From contig NZ_SZXJ01000027.1 of assembly GCF_005281345.1 (NCBI RefSeq), forward strand, positions 1 to 64,000: 64,000 bases of DNA, read 5' to 3'. The stretch comes from Citrobacter sp. wls619 (GTDB lineage: Bacteria > Pseudomonadota > Gammaproteobacteria > Enterobacterales > Enterobacteriaceae). The notes beneath the pieces are model-generated. The model saw only the letters and a list, made by a program, of their open reading frames with translations, had not been told where the DNA came from and made no database searches. The position numbers and the translations under genes are program-made. This document shows positions 9,673 to 22,697 of the stretch, one piece after another. How positions within the stretch are numbered: position 1 is the first letter of the stretch; each line of letters starts with the position of its first letter.

Positions 9673-10458
9673 TTATTTTGAAGGCATTTCACTGATGATG
9701 TCAGCCAGCAAATTAAAAATCTCACTGAATAAGCGCTCACAGAAGGGGGCAATTAATGGCATTAGCGCGGCCATTAATGAAATACCCACGGTCAGGGTGA
9801 GTGGGAAACCAATGACAAATATCGATAGCTGTGGCGCCATACGGTTTAACAAACCGAGTGCGAGGTTGAGTGTGAGCAGCAGCGTCATCACCGGCAGAGC
9901 CAGCATCAGGCCATTGAGGAAGATGAGTCCCCCCGCCCGCGCCAGTGCGAGAAAGGCATTGCTATTCACCGGATGGCCACCGATAGGCAGAGTATGGAAG
10001 GTATCTACCAACAGCGAGATAAGCCACAAGTGACCATTAAAGGTGAGGAACAGCAGCATCGCCAGCAAATCTATCAGACGTGCCAGAACGGGCATATTCA
10101 GGCGGCTGCCCGGGTCGAAGAAAGTTGCGAAGGAGAGACCCATTTGTAGCCCGATGATTTCCCCGGCGGTACGCACTGCGGCAAACGCAAATTGCATGGT
10201 GAACCCTAACGCGATGCCGATCAGGATTTGCTGCATCGCCTGCCATATCGCGCCGACAGAAAAGATAGGTACGTTTACCGGGGGAAGCAGCGGCGCGATA
10301 ACCATGGTAATCATCAACCCCAGCCCCAGTTTTACTCGCTTGGGGATGGCGCGTTCGCTGAGTATCGGAGCCGTTGAAATGAGCGCCAGTATGCGCAGCA
10401 GGGGCCAGAAGTAAAGATTCAGCCAGTGGAGCCACTCAACGCTGGTCACCTGCAACAT
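9673..10458 (-). CDS. fliR: Flagellar export apparatus protein FliR
   Basis: A 261-residue polytopic inner-membrane protein, the E. coli length. FliR is part of the FliPQR export gate at the centre of the basal body, through which flagellar subunits are secreted. Six or so hydrophobic segments are visible, with the conserved [14 protein letters not shown] and the C-terminal [12 protein letters not shown]. It is the last gene of the fliLMNOPQR part of the leftward operon, 8 bp after fliQ. Confidence 0.97.
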   Translation of the reverse strand: MLQVTSVEWLHWLNLYFWPLLRILALISTAPILSERAIPKRVKLGLGLMITMVIAPLLPPVNVPIFSVGAIWQAMQQILIGIALGFTMQFAFAAVRTAGEIIGLQMGLSFATFFDPGSRLNMPVLARLIDLLAMLLFLTFNGHLWLISLLVDTFHTLPIGGHPVNSNAFLALARAGGLIFLNGLMLALPVMTLLLTLNLALGLLNRMAPQLSIFVIGFPLTLTVGISLMAALMPLIAPFCERLFSEIFNLLADIISEMPSK

Positions 10459-10466
10459 AGCGTCGT

Positions 10467-10736
10467 TTACCCGATGATGTAGGGAATATTGCTGAACAGC
10501 GTACGCACGTAGTCGAGCAGCAAGTTAAGCATCCACGGACCGGCAACGATGATGGCAATAAAGACCGCGACAATTTTCGGAATGAAGGACAGCGTCATTT
10601 CGTTAATCTGGGTTGCCGCCTGCAGGATACTGATGATAAGACCCGTGACGAGGGCAACCAGCAACAAAGGTGCGGCAAGGGCAAGGGCAACTTTCATCGC
10701 CTCAGTGCCCATCATCATGACCGATTCAGGAGTCAT
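10467..10736 (-). CDS. fliQ: Flagellar export apparatus protein FliQ
   Basis: An 89-residue protein with two transmembrane helices, the E. coli length. It starts [18 protein letters not shown] and has the conserved segment [18 protein letters not shown]. Four copies assemble with FliP and FliR in the export gate. The spacing to fliP is 9 bp and to fliR 8 bp, so it is translated within the operon. Confidence 0.97.
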   Translation of the reverse strand: MTPESVMMMGTEAMKVALALAAPLLLVALVTGLIISILQAATQINEMTLSFIPKIVAVFIAIIVAGPWMLNLLLDYVRTLFSNIPYIIG

Positions 10737-10745
10737 TTCGCGCCT

Positions 10746-11483
10746 CTAACTGTAAAAGCTTTGTGCCAGCGAGCCGACAAGCAACTGCCAGCCGTCAACC
10801 AGCACAAACAGCATGAGCTTGAATGGGAGTGCAATGGTAGCAGGTGGCACCATCATCATCCCGAGCGCCATCAGGACGCTGGCGATGACCAGATCGATTA
10901 TCAGAAATGGAATGAAAATGGTAAAACCTATCTGGAATGCCGTTTTCAACTCACTGGTGACATAAGCCGGCAGCAAAATGCGCATCGGCACTGCTTCAGG
11001 TCCCTGTAACGGGCCGCTGTTTGCCAGGCGGGCGAACAGGGCCAGATCGGCTTCGCGGGTCTGACGCAGCATAAACTCACGCAACGGCTGTGCGCCTTTC
11101 TCCATGGCTTCCTGCATGGAGATCTTCTCTTCGCTGAAGGGTTGATACGCATCAACGTAGATTTTGTCGATCACCGGCGACATGATGAAGAAAGTCAAAA
11201 ACAGCGCCAGTCCAAGTAAAACCTGGTTCGGCGGTGCTGACGGTGTTCCCAGCGCATTACGTAACAGACCAAAAACGATGATGATACGGGTGAAGCTGGT
11301 CATCATCAGCAAAATAGCCGGCAGGAACGTCAGCGAGGTGATAAACACCAGCGTTTGGACGGGCAACGTCCAGCTTTGTCCGCCACCGGGCAGCGGTTGG
11401 CTAACCAGACCCGGTAGTTGGGCCAGGGCTGCGGGGCTGAAAAGCCACAAACCCGTCAGCGTGAGGGATAACAAACGGCGCAT
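10746..11483 (-). CDS. fliP: Flagellar export apparatus protein FliP
   Basis: A 245-residue protein, the E. coli length, with a cleavable signal peptide ([21 protein letters not shown]). Conserved features are [35 protein letters not shown] and a C-terminal [13 protein letters not shown]. Five FliP subunits form the core of the export gate with FliQ and FliR. Its start overlaps the end of fliO by one base (TGATG), indicating translational coupling. Confidence 0.97.
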   Translation of the reverse strand: MRRLLSLTLTGLWLFSPAALAQLPGLVSQPLPGGGQSWTLPVQTLVFITSLTFLPAILLMMTSFTRIIIVFGLLRNALGTPSAPPNQVLLGLALFLTFFIMSPVIDKIYVDAYQPFSEEKISMQEAMEKGAQPLREFMLRQTREADLALFARLANSGPLQGPEAVPMRILLPAYVTSELKTAFQIGFTIFIPFLIIDLVIASVLMALGMMMVPPATIALPFKLMLFVLVDGWQLLVGSLAQSFYS

Positions 11484-11857
11484 CAGGATCTCCCAGGACG
11501 CTTCAGCAAACTCTTCATCATGGCCTGGAAATCCGCAGGGGAGGCCGCTTTTTCTTCTGCACTGGCAGGTGCCGGGGGGAGGGTATGCAGAACGTTGATC
11601 TGCGACGCTGTAACGCCCAGCACCAGACGCGCGTCTTCGACCTCAACAATCACCACCCGCTCACGTGGTCCTAATGAGGTACTGGCTGAAACTTTCAGTC
11701 CACGTGTACTGACGCTTTTCGGGGCGAATCCCAGGCGCTTAATCAGCCAGGCGGCTCCCAGGATCAACACAATGATCCCCAGCAGCGCGCCGCTGACCTG
11801 CACTAATGGTGAACCGGGTACAGCAGCGGGCTGAGCGACGGTGGCCTGGGTATTCAT
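11483..11857 (-). CDS. fliO: Flagellar biosynthesis protein FliO
   Basis: A 124-residue bitopic membrane protein (E. coli FliO is about 121). A short variable N-terminus is followed by one transmembrane helix ([19 protein letters not shown]) and a cytoplasmic domain with [22 protein letters not shown]. FliO helps the FliP ring assemble and is not itself in the finished gate. It sits 2 bp after fliN and is coupled to fliP. Confidence 0.95.
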   Translation of the reverse strand: MNTQATVAQPAAVPGSPLVQVSGALLGIIVLILGAAWLIKRLGFAPKSVSTRGLKVSASTSLGPRERVVIVEVEDARLVLGVTASQINVLHTLPPAPASAEEKAASPADFQAMMKSLLKRPGRS

Positions 11858-11859
11858 GG

Positions 11860-12273
11860 TTAACGGCTCAGACGACGCATACGTTCTGATGGGGTAATAA
11901 TGTCAGTAATACGGACACCGTATTTATCTGCAACTACCACAACTTCACCCTGAGCAATCAAATAACCGTTGATCAGAATATCCAGCGGCTCGCCCGCCAG
12001 ACCGTCCAGCGCGACGACCGAGCCCTGCGTCAGGCGCAGCAGTTCTTTGATGGTCATGCGGGTGCGGCCCAATTCAACGGTCAGCTTGACCGGAATATCC
12101 ATGATCAGGTCGATATCCTGCAGCGCGCCGCTGACGTCGCCGCCACCTAACTGCTGGAATACCGCATCGGCCGCACTTTTGGTGGTCGTTGTTTTTTGCT
12201 CGTTTAACGCGTCAGCCCACAGATCGTCCAATGCACCAGTGTTCTCATCGGACGGATTATTCATGTCACTCAT
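11860..12273 (-). CDS. fliN: Flagellar motor switch protein FliN
   Basis: A 137-residue C-ring protein, the same length as in E. coli. The N-terminal part is acidic and variable; the C-terminal SpoA/SPOA domain (about residues 55-137) has DIPVKLTVELGRTRMTIKELL and VVADKYGVRITDIITPSERM. It forms the base of the switch with FliM and binds FliH for export docking. The start overlaps the fliM stop by 4 nt. Confidence 0.97.
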   Translation of the reverse strand: MSDMNNPSDENTGALDDLWADALNEQKTTTTKSAADAVFQQLGGGDVSGALQDIDLIMDIPVKLTVELGRTRMTIKELLRLTQGSVVALDGLAGEPLDILINGYLIAQGEVVVVADKYGVRITDIITPSERMRRLSR

Positions 12274-13274
12274 TTGGGCTGTTCCTCATTCAGCGAATTC
12301 AAAATCGGGTTTATCAAATGTTCTACGCGTAACGCGTACTGACCATTTACGGTGCCATATTGGCTGGTCAGCACAGGTACGCCGTCCACATGAGCAATAA
12401 TGCGGTCGGGTTTTTCAATCGGCAGTACATCGCCGGGTTTCAGCTTCAAAATCTGGGACAGCCGCAGCGGAATGTCAGCAAAGTTTGCAACCAGTTCCAG
12501 CTCAGAATGCTGAACCTGACGCACCAGATTATTGCGCCAGTTCTGATCTTCATTACGCGAGTTTTCCAGCGGCGGGTTTACCAGCAGTTCACGTAAAGGC
12601 TCAATCATGCTGAATGGCAGACAGATGTTAAATTCACCGGTCAGGTTGCCGATTTCAACGTGGAACGGGGTGTTCACCACGATGTCGTTCGGGGAGGTGG
12701 TGATATTGGTAAACTTCACCTGCATCTCGGAACGGACATATTCCACTTCCAGCGGGTTGATAGCCTTCCACGCGTCGCTGTAGCTTTCCAGCGCCAGTTT
12801 CAGCATGCGGTTGATTACGCGTTGTTCAGTGTGCGTAAATTCACGGCCTTCGACTTTCGTCGGGAAACGACCATCACCGCCGAACAGGTTATCTACGGCG
12901 ATAAACACCAGACTCGGTGAGAACACCACCAGACCTGTCCCGCGTAGCGGTTTCAGGTGGATTAAGTTCAGGTTGGTCGGAACCGGTAAGTTACGCGCAA
13001 ACTCGTGGTATGGCTGGATACGGATCGCACCCACGGTAATATCCGGGCTGCGGCGTAGCAGGTTAAATAACCCCATACGGAACTGGCGCGCAAAGCGTTC
13101 GTTAATGATCTCCAGCGCCTGCAAACGCTCACGAACGACGCGGCGCTGAGTGTTGGGATCATAAGGACGAATATCGCTTTCTTTTGCGATACCGGAAATA
13201 GGTTCGTCTTTAGTTTCGCTATCGCCGTTAAGCAATGCGTCGATTTCAGCCTGAGAAAGAATACTGTCGCCCAT
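12270..13274 (-). CDS. fliM: Flagellar motor switch protein FliM
   Basis: A 334-residue C-ring protein, the E. coli length. The N-terminal MGDSILSQAEIDALLNGDSE is the phospho-CheY binding peptide, followed by the middle domain that contacts FliG and a C-terminal SpoA domain pairing with FliN. The start is set at 13274 because the CheY-binding peptide must be N-terminal; the longer frame to 13376 is spurious. Binding of CheY-P switches the motor to clockwise rotation. Confidence 0.97.
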   Translation of the reverse strand: MGDSILSQAEIDALLNGDSETKDEPISGIAKESDIRPYDPNTQRRVVRERLQALEIINERFARQFRMGLFNLLRRSPDITVGAIRIQPYHEFARNLPVPTNLNLIHLKPLRGTGLVVFSPSLVFIAVDNLFGGDGRFPTKVEGREFTHTEQRVINRMLKLALESYSDAWKAINPLEVEYVRSEMQVKFTNITTSPNDIVVNTPFHVEIGNLTGEFNICLPFSMIEPLRELLVNPPLENSRNEDQNWRNNLVRQVQHSELELVANFADIPLRLSQILKLKPGDVLPIEKPDRIIAHVDGVPVLTSQYGTVNGQYALRVEHLINPILNSLNEEQPK

Positions 13275-13278
13275 GTCT

Positions 13279-13746
13279 TTACCGCAGAATAAAAGCTGTA
13301 TAAAGAACGTCGGTGACAACCTGTTTCGGCTGCCCGACAACGAGCGGAGTCGCGAGCGTCTCTTTGATAGCGGCAATCAGCTGCTGTTTGCCTTCTTCTG
13401 TTGCGAGCGTGGCTGCGTTCTGGCGAGAGAACAATAACAGCAGACGGCTGCGCACTTCTGGCAGATATTCGTTAAGACGCGAGCGTGTCGCCTCGTCTTT
13501 CATGCGCAGTGTGATACCGATATACAGCACGCGATCCGCATCACCTAAATTGACGGTAAACGTATCCAGTGCAAAGAACACTGGGGCAGGCGGTGGAGCC
13601 GGTTCCGCTTTTACGCTGGCGGACGGCTGCTGCTGCATGCGCCAGTAGCTATAGCCCGCAGTAGCGAGGGCGGCGAGCGTAATTAACACCAGCAGAGGGA
13701 TCCAAATAGCGCGTTTACTCTTTTTGTTAATCGCGGAGTCAGTCAT
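13279..13746 (-). CDS. fliL: Flagellar basal body-associated protein FliL
   Basis: A 155-residue single-pass inner-membrane protein (E. coli 154). A short cytoplasmic N-terminus ([13 protein letters not shown]) is followed by one helix ([19 protein letters not shown]) and a periplasmic stomatin-like domain with [21 protein letters not shown]. It associates with the MotAB stators and supports torque under load. The start at 13746 matches E. coli; the frame extends to 13806 without support. It begins the fliLMNOPQR segment, about 100 bp after fliK. Confidence 0.95.
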   Translation of the reverse strand: MTDSAINKKSKRAIWIPLLVLITLAALATAGYSYWRMQQQPSASVKAEPAPPPAPVFFALDTFTVNLGDADRVLYIGITLRMKDEATRSRLNEYLPEVRSRLLLLFSRQNAATLATEEGKQQLIAAIKETLATPLVVGQPKQVVTDVLYTAFILR

Positions 13747-13850
13747 CAGATACGGGCTTCCTGTTTCGGTACAGCTTATAGGCTGATTATCCCGTGTCCT
13801 GACCACGACAAAGCGTGGAAAAGACGCGGATAATCATGCTACCTCTGGCG

Positions 13851-15068
13851 TTAGGCGAAGATGTCTACTGCACCATCACCGCGAGCCGCGGCTTGCAGTG
13901 CAGCAGGTGTGGCCAGAACGGCATCATCTTCGGGAGCAAAAATATCTTGTCCATGCGCACGCCCAGCCTGTTGTTGCTGTGAAGACGACTGTTGCTGACC
14001 GGCGAAACTTTCGCTGCTGATACTGCTTTGCCCCAGTTGGATCCCGCTTTCAGCCAACTGTGTGCGTAGCATGGGTAATGCCGCTTCCAGCGCCGCGCGA
14101 ACGTGGCTATGGGGCGAGACCATTTGCAGTTGCGCCATGTTGTCATCGAGCTTGAGGGAAATCTGCACTTGCCCCAGATCCTGCGGATGCAAGCGCAGTT
14201 CCGCACTTTGCTGGCCCTGGCGGGTGAACAGCGTGACGTGTTGACTCAGTGATTGCTGCCATTCATGGCTTCCCAGCGGGGCACTCAATACCGGTGCCGC
14301 GGCAGTCGGTAACGGCTGCGCATGTGTCTGTGTGCCAGCCAGCGGAGCTATTGTTGCGCCAACGCTGGTTGGTGACGGTGAACTTTCAATCTCCGCGCGC
14401 GTGGCTGCCGCTGCCGTTAATGGGGTTAAACCCGCATTGTTGGTCTGATCCGCGCCACTGGCATGCATCGCTGTCTCTGATTTACCTTTTTTCCCTTCGC
14501 CGGTCAGTAATTCACTGGCGCTATCGGCAGTCGTGCTGGGGGTATTACCACGTAACAGTACCGACAGCGTCGCATCCGCCGGTGCTGGAGAAGTATCAAC
14601 AGCCGGAGTGGTTACCTGTTGCCCCGGTAGCATAGCGAACAGCGCACTCAGGTTGGCGAGATCGTCATCGCTCAGACGGGCTGTTTTTTCATCCTGCTGT
14701 GCGGTTTTGCCCAGTGTTGTCAGGGCATTAACCTTCAGTGACGGCGTGAGCGCAGACAGCAACTGTTGTGCATCAGTCAGGTCGGCCAGCGACGTCCCGG
14801 TTTGGACCTCTTTTTGTGCCAGCAGATCGGCTAATTTTACCGTCTGCGCGGTATCACCATTCTTTTGCAATAACCCTTTTTGCAGTTTGCTACCAGCCGC
14901 CTGTAAATCAGCCAGCGACAGCGGGGCGTCTTTACCCTGTGCATCGCCTGCACCTAATGCACCTGCCAGCAACGCTAAAAAATCCTCAGGGGAATCTACC
15001 GCTTTGCCTGACTGAAGACCTGCGGCTACGTCGGTGTCGGTGGTAATCAGTTGGGGTAACGTAATCAT
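13851..15068 (-). CDS. fliK: Flagellar hook-length control protein FliK
   Basis: A 405-residue secreted molecular ruler that measures hook length and switches the export gate from hook to filament substrates. The length equals Salmonella FliK rather than E. coli (375). The N-terminal and central region is rich in Ala, Thr, Pro and Gln; the folded C-terminal domain around residues 265-350 includes [20 protein letters not shown], which contacts FlhB. A Gln-rich stretch ([12 protein letters not shown]) follows. It overlaps fliJ by 4 nt. Confidence 0.95.
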   Translation of the reverse strand: MITLPQLITTDTDVAAGLQSGKAVDSPEDFLALLAGALGAGDAQGKDAPLSLADLQAAGSKLQKGLLQKNGDTAQTVKLADLLAQKEVQTGTSLADLTDAQQLLSALTPSLKVNALTTLGKTAQQDEKTARLSDDDLANLSALFAMLPGQQVTTPAVDTSPAPADATLSVLLRGNTPSTTADSASELLTGEGKKGKSETAMHASGADQTNNAGLTPLTAAAATRAEIESSPSPTSVGATIAPLAGTQTHAQPLPTAAAPVLSAPLGSHEWQQSLSQHVTLFTRQGQQSAELRLHPQDLGQVQISLKLDDNMAQLQMVSPHSHVRAALEAALPMLRTQLAESGIQLGQSSISSESFAGQQQSSSQQQQAGRAHGQDIFAPEDDAVLATPAALQAAARGDGAVDIFA

Positions 15069-15508
15069 TCGGGTTTCCTCATAGCTGCACGCTGAGCAAA
15101 TTCATCCATTTTTTTCTGATCCAGACGGTTTTCAGCCAGTAACGCGGCGGTGGTTTGCCGGTCCTGCAGAGTCTGCCATGCCTGCAGTCGCTGCTTTTTA
15201 TCGCGCCAACTGCTCAACGCCTGGTCTACTTTCTGCGTCCATTGGTTGAGTTGTTGGCGATGTTGCTCAATCGCTTTTTCCAGCGTCTGAATAAATTGTT
15301 GATAGTTAATCCAGCGATTACTGGTAATACCCTGACCCATATCGCTATTCAGGTTGTTGCGATATTCATGCTGATAATCGATCAGCATCTTCAACTGCTC
15401 TTCCGCCTGCTGACATCCGCGGCGCATCTCGCCTAATAAGATAGCTGCGTCATCGACTTCTTTTTCAGCCAGGTCTTTAAGTGTTGCCAACGCACCATGT
15501 TGTGCCAT
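15065..15508 (-). CDS. fliJ: Flagellar export chaperone FliJ
   Basis: A 147-residue, mostly helical coiled-coil protein, the E. coli length. FliJ sits in the centre of the FliI ATPase hexamer, like the gamma subunit of F-ATPase, couples it to the export gate, and escorts empty chaperones. The sequence is rich in Gln, Lys and Glu in heptad-like runs ([20 protein letters not shown]). It lies between fliI and fliK. Confidence 0.95.
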   Translation of the reverse strand: MAQHGALATLKDLAEKEVDDAAILLGEMRRGCQQAEEQLKMLIDYQHEYRNNLNSDMGQGITSNRWINYQQFIQTLEKAIEQHRQQLNQWTQKVDQALSSWRDKKQRLQAWQTLQDRQTTAALLAENRLDQKKMDEFAQRAAMRKPE

Positions 15509-15529
15509 GACCTATGCTCTCCTGCTTAA

Positions 15530-16899
15530 TCACACACCAGGGAAAATCAGATCCAAAGCCTGCAGGGAGTCCTCCCAGTCGGCTCGTTCAAAGATGCCTT
15601 GCTGTAAAAATGCTTCCAGCTGTGGCCATAAGGCAATGGCTTTATCCAGCATGGGATCGCTGCCTTTGGCGTAGGCGCCTACGCTGACCAGATCGCGGTT
15701 ACGCTGGAAACTGGACAATAGCTGTTTAAAGTTGCGTACCCGCGCATAATGTTTCTCGCTGATCAAAGCGGTCATTGCGCGGCTGATTGAGGCTTCAATA
15801 TCAATGGCCGGATAGTGACCCGCTTCTGCCAGATGACGGGACAACACAATGTGGCCGTCGAGAATCGCGCGGGCGGAATCAGCAATGGGGTCCTGTTGGT
15901 CATCGCCTTCGGTCAGTACGGTATAAAATGCGGTCACGGAACCGCCGCCATGAATACCGTTTCCGGCCCGTTCAACCAGTGCGGGCAATTTAGCAAACAC
16001 CGACGGCGGATAGCCTTTCGTTGCCGGAGGTTCGCCAATCGCCAGGGCAATTTCACGCTGCGCCATCGCATAACGGGTGAGGGAATCCATAATCAGCAGC
16101 ACGTGCTGACCGCGGTCGCGAAAATCTTCGGCGATGCGCGTGGCGTAGGCTGCACCCTGCATACGCAATAGTGGTGAAACGTCCGCCGGAGCGGCAATCA
16201 CCACCGAGCGCGCACGTCCCTCGGCGCCAAGAATATTTTCAATAAAATCTTTAACTTCGCGTCCACGTTCGCCAATCAGACCGACAACAATGACGTCAGC
16301 CTGGGTATAGCGTGCCATCATGCCGAGCAGGACGCTTTTACCCACACCGGAACCAGCGAAAAGCCCCATTCGCTGACCGCGACCGACGGTTAACAGCGCA
16401 TTGATAGGCCGTACGCCAGTATCCAGCACGTGTTCAATCGGGGTACGTTGCAGGGGGTTAAACGGCGGGGTGATTAGCGCCCCTGTTTCCGTGGTGTCGG
16501 GTGCAGGCAGCCCATCAAGCGGCTTTCCGCTGCCATCGAGCACACGCCCCAGCAGGGCAGGACCCAGCGGTAATTGTTTCCCGCTTTGCAGCCCTTCGCC
16601 GGCGATGTTTTTCGCGTATACGCGCGCGCCCGGCAGAACGCCTTCGACCTCTTCGAGCGGCATCAGAAACAGGCGTTGACCATTAAAACCGACCACTTCG
16701 CTTTCAACTTCCTGGGTTTCGTTGCCATCCTGACGCTCAATAACACAGGTGGCACCCAGCGGTAACTGCAGTCCCGTGGCTTCCAGTACCAGCCCGGTGG
16801 CGCGGGTCAGACGCCCGTAACGACGCACCGCAGGCAGCAGCGACATTTTCTCTTCGAAGTTGTCCAGCGTGTTGAGCCAGCGAGTCAGGCGAGTGGTCA

Positions 16900-16900
<1 letters not shown>
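15530..16900 (-). CDS. fliI: Flagellum-specific export ATPase FliI
   Basis: A 456-residue ATPase of the F1-beta/type III secretion family that forms a hexamer under the export gate and energises substrate loading. The P-loop [11 protein letters not shown] is at about residues 179-189, Walker B VLLIMD ends at Asp272, and the signature [16 protein letters not shown] follows. It starts at the last base of fliH, suggesting coupling to its regulator FliH. Confidence 0.97.
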
Positions 16901-20267
<3,367 letters not shown>

Positions 20268-20483
20268 CTCGCACCTCGTGGCTTATCGTGGACGGCGTTT
20301 TTTGCAAAGTGGAACAAGACTCACTCCCGGGTCAGCAAACTCGAAAAATTGACGGTCTCATTATTTGCGGTTTCGAATTTTTCTATGCGTTAAAAACCGA
20401 GGTTTTTTATCGTTATTTAGCGCCTTTATCTTATTGACGAGCTGGTAATCTCTGCTACGTGAAAAATCATCCAGGGGATCAGA
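20268..20483. promoter_or_regulatory. Divergent fliE / fliF control region
   Basis: This 216-bp spacer separates the start codons of fliF (leftward) and fliE (rightward), both class 2 genes in enterics activated by FlhD4C2. It contains symmetrical AT-rich elements: GAAAAATT with AATTTTTC, and the compact palindrome AAAAACC-GA-GGTTTTT near 20394-20409. I did not align the FlhDC consensus confidently, so individual sites are not assigned. Confidence 0.55.
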
Positions 20484-20798
20484 ATGTCGGCAATACAGGG
20501 GATTGAAGGGGTTATCAGCCAGCTACAGGCCACGGCGATGTCAGCGAAGATGCAGGATGTGCAGCCACAATCGACCGTGAGTTTTGCCGGACAACTGCAC
20601 GCGGCATTGGACAGAATCAGCGATGTGCAAACCGCCTCTCGCGTTCAGGCTGAAAAATTTACCCTGGGTGAACCAGGCATTGCGCTAAATGACGTGATGA
20701 CCGATATGCAGAAAGCGTCGGTTTCGATGCAGATGGGCATTCAGGTGCGTAACAAACTGGTATCAGCCTACCAGGAAGTCATGTCGATGCAGGTGTAG
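20484..20798 (+). CDS. fliE: Flagellar hook-basal body protein FliE
   Basis: A 104-residue protein, the E. coli length, ending [13 protein letters not shown] with the conserved [20 protein letters not shown]. FliE links the MS ring and export gate to the proximal rod and is the first rod-side substrate exported. It is a single-gene transcription unit divergent from fliF. A hairpin terminator follows at 20861. Confidence 0.97.
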   Translation: MSAIQGIEGVISQLQATAMSAKMQDVQPQSTVSFAGQLHAALDRISDVQTASRVQAEKFTLGEPGIALNDVMTDMQKASVSMQMGIQVRNKLVSAYQEVMSMQV

Positions 20799-20860
20799 GT
20801 TTTGTTGGTTTTTTCACTATTCCAGTTTGTGCCAGAATAGTGAATGCTCATGTTATGATA

Positions 20861-20889
20861 GTGCGGCCTTATTATCGGCCGCATTTTTT
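20861..20889 (+). terminator. Intrinsic terminator downstream of fliE
   Basis: GTGCGGCC and GGCCGCAT pair around TTATTATC and are followed by TTTTTTA. A second inverted repeat, TTCACTATTC/GAATAGTGAA at 20813-20844, precedes it without a T-run. The terminator abuts the 3' end of the convergent accessory gene. Confidence 0.7.
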
Positions 20890-22174
20890 ATCTCCAGTAT
20901 CTGGGATAAAAATCAATATATTGACTGATACTGTACACGGATGTAATGACACAAATGATAGCAATAAGAAGAAATGCGATTTTTCCGATTTTTTCTATTC
21001 TCATTGCGGACAAGGCAATAAGAAAAGTAATAAGAAATCCAATTTTAATCCTGTCAAATGTGTATGTCGCCGCGTGTTCAAACATAGCAATATTTTCTAT
21101 CAACATAAAGCAAATGATTGCGATTAAAACGGAAATTTTAATGTATTGATCTTTGCTAAAACTATTGCTTTTCTTGATAAATAATGAGGCGAATGCCAAA
21201 AGAATCGAGGAAATTAACCATGGACCATATGCCTGATATACAGATAGCCACCATTCACTCCAGCCAATATATGTTTTCTCCATTCCCCGGATGCTTGCCC
21301 GACTGGATAATTCGTTAAAGTATGGCCCAAGTCCAACCATGAACGAATAATACCAAAGCAGTGTCAAACCACCTGAAATTGCTATCAGAGTGTAAATGAT
21401 TGTATTTTTATATCCGGATTTTAGCTTGAAGTCATGAATAAGAACAACGACGAATAATGCGATACACATCAGGTATGCGGTCCACTCAATCCAGCATGCA
21501 AGGGCTGATATGATGCCTAGTGCAATCACCGTCCTGCGGTTTATGCCCATAGCCACTATCAGAAATGCGGCGGCTGCAAAAATCTGGAATGTTTGATGTG
21601 CCCACATTGATAGTTGATGAGAGTGCATCGGTTCAACGGCAAATAACATCGGAATGACGGACAGGAAGGAAATTATCTCACTATGTTTTGATGTTCTGGT
21701 TATTGTTGAGATGGCAAAGTAAATAAGAATAATCGAAATAATCCAAAATAGCATATTGACCCATTGCAACATCTCCCAGGATATCGGTATCCCCGATACC
21801 AGTGAGGCCATTTTTATTACACCATAGGCAACTACCATTGAACCGGGTGGGAAGGATATATATATGGCTTCGTTATTTATTCTCGGAGAGGGCAGAACTG
21901 CTGAGCCTGGTATTGATGGGTTATCTGTAACTGTGCATGGGTTAACTAAATCAACACATGGGCGGGATATAGCAAAATAATGTTGGTTGAATGGAAGGGT
22001 ATCATAGCGTTTTAATGTGTTGAAAAAATGAGCTGATGCCTCGGCGTTTTCCCATCTTTGATTCCAGTGACTTTTGTCAGACGGTGAACCATGATTATAA
22101 CTATACAGGCTTATCGCTGTGACCAACCACAGAGCAGTAATGATTACGGCCCCTATGAGGGTAGACTTACGCAT
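20888..22174 (-). CDS. Putative GT-C-like polytopic membrane glycosyltransferase
   Basis: A 428-residue inner-membrane protein with about nine or ten hydrophobic segments. The first follows MRKS at the N-terminus, and the next 90 residues form a hydrophilic, probably periplasmic, loop. The segment YISFPPGSMVVAYG resembles the FPPG motif after the first large loop of GT-C glycosyltransferases and PMT-like proteins; a lone Cys pair (PCVDLVNPC) is in the loop. No known orthologue is recognised and no function is assigned firmly. The gene is AT-rich compared with its fli and yed neighbours, suggesting horizontal acquisition. Confidence 0.6.
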   Translation of the reverse strand: MRKSTLIGAVIITALWLVTAISLYSYNHGSPSDKSHWNQRWENAEASAHFFNTLKRYDTLPFNQHYFAISRPCVDLVNPCTVTDNPSIPGSAVLPSPRINNEAIYISFPPGSMVVAYGVIKMASLVSGIPISWEMLQWVNMLFWIISIILIYFAISTITRTSKHSEIISFLSVIPMLFAVEPMHSHQLSMWAHQTFQIFAAAAFLIVAMGINRRTVIALGIISALACWIEWTAYLMCIALFVVVLIHDFKLKSGYKNTIIYTLIAISGGLTLLWYYSFMVGLGPYFNELSSRASIRGMEKTYIGWSEWWLSVYQAYGPWLISSILLAFASLFIKKSNSFSKDQYIKISVLIAIICFMLIENIAMFEHAATYTFDRIKIGFLITFLIALSAMRIEKIGKIAFLLIAIICVITSVYSISQYIDFYPRYWR

Positions 22175-22429
22175 CAGACTTCCTTATTTTAGTGAACCTT
22201 TGTGATTTAACAAAAATTTATAAATTAATGCAGGTCAATGTTGTGTCCATATGTCTACAGGATGATTCATGAATGGTGTGGGCTGGAGTAAACAAAGGTG
22301 CACATTGGGTAGAGGCTGGCATTATACAGATTATGGTAACTATAGTGTCATTGATTTTAGGCTGCCAGTGCATTGTTGTTGTATAAAAGGCGAGAGAAAA
22401 AGCGTTGCGGCAACAACGACTCATATTGA

Positions 22430-22458
22430 CGCTCCCGCAGCGTATCGCTGTGGGAGCG
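22430..22458. repeat. GC-rich inverted repeat downstream of yedF
   Basis: CGCTCCCGCAG and CTGTGGGAGCG form an 11-bp stem with one wobble around CGTATCG. It starts 5 nt after the yedF stop on the opposite strand. Only the rightward strand has a loose T-rich tail (TTATTTTT), so whether it terminates yedF is unclear. Confidence 0.5.
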
Positions 22459-22463
22459 CTGGG

Positions 22464-22697
22464 TTATTTTTGAATCAGATAGCGAATAGTTGGCCCATCC
22501 TGCTGAATATCCAGCACCGTATACCCATGGTTACGCGCATCCAGCGGAATATTGTTGATTGACTGCGGGCAATCGCTGACCACTTCCAGAATTTCACCTT
22601 TCTTCAACTGCGGCATGGCTTCCAGCGTGGCAACAGCCGGGTAAGGACACGGTTCACCGACCATGTCGAGGCGATAATCAGGGACGATATTTTTCAT
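22464..22697 (-). CDS. yedF: TusA-family sulfur carrier-like protein YedF
   Basis: A 77-residue SirA/TusA/YedF-fold protein with the CPYP signature at residues 17-20 (GEPCPYPAV). In this family the Cys carries sulfur or selenium as persulfide or perselenide. It overlaps yedE by 4 nt, and the pair is widely linked to selenium or sulfur metabolism. The specific role in enterics is unproven. Confidence 0.93.
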   Translation of the reverse strand: MKNIVPDYRLDMVGEPCPYPAVATLEAMPQLKKGEILEVVSDCPQSINNIPLDARNHGYTVLDIQQDGPTIRYLIQK

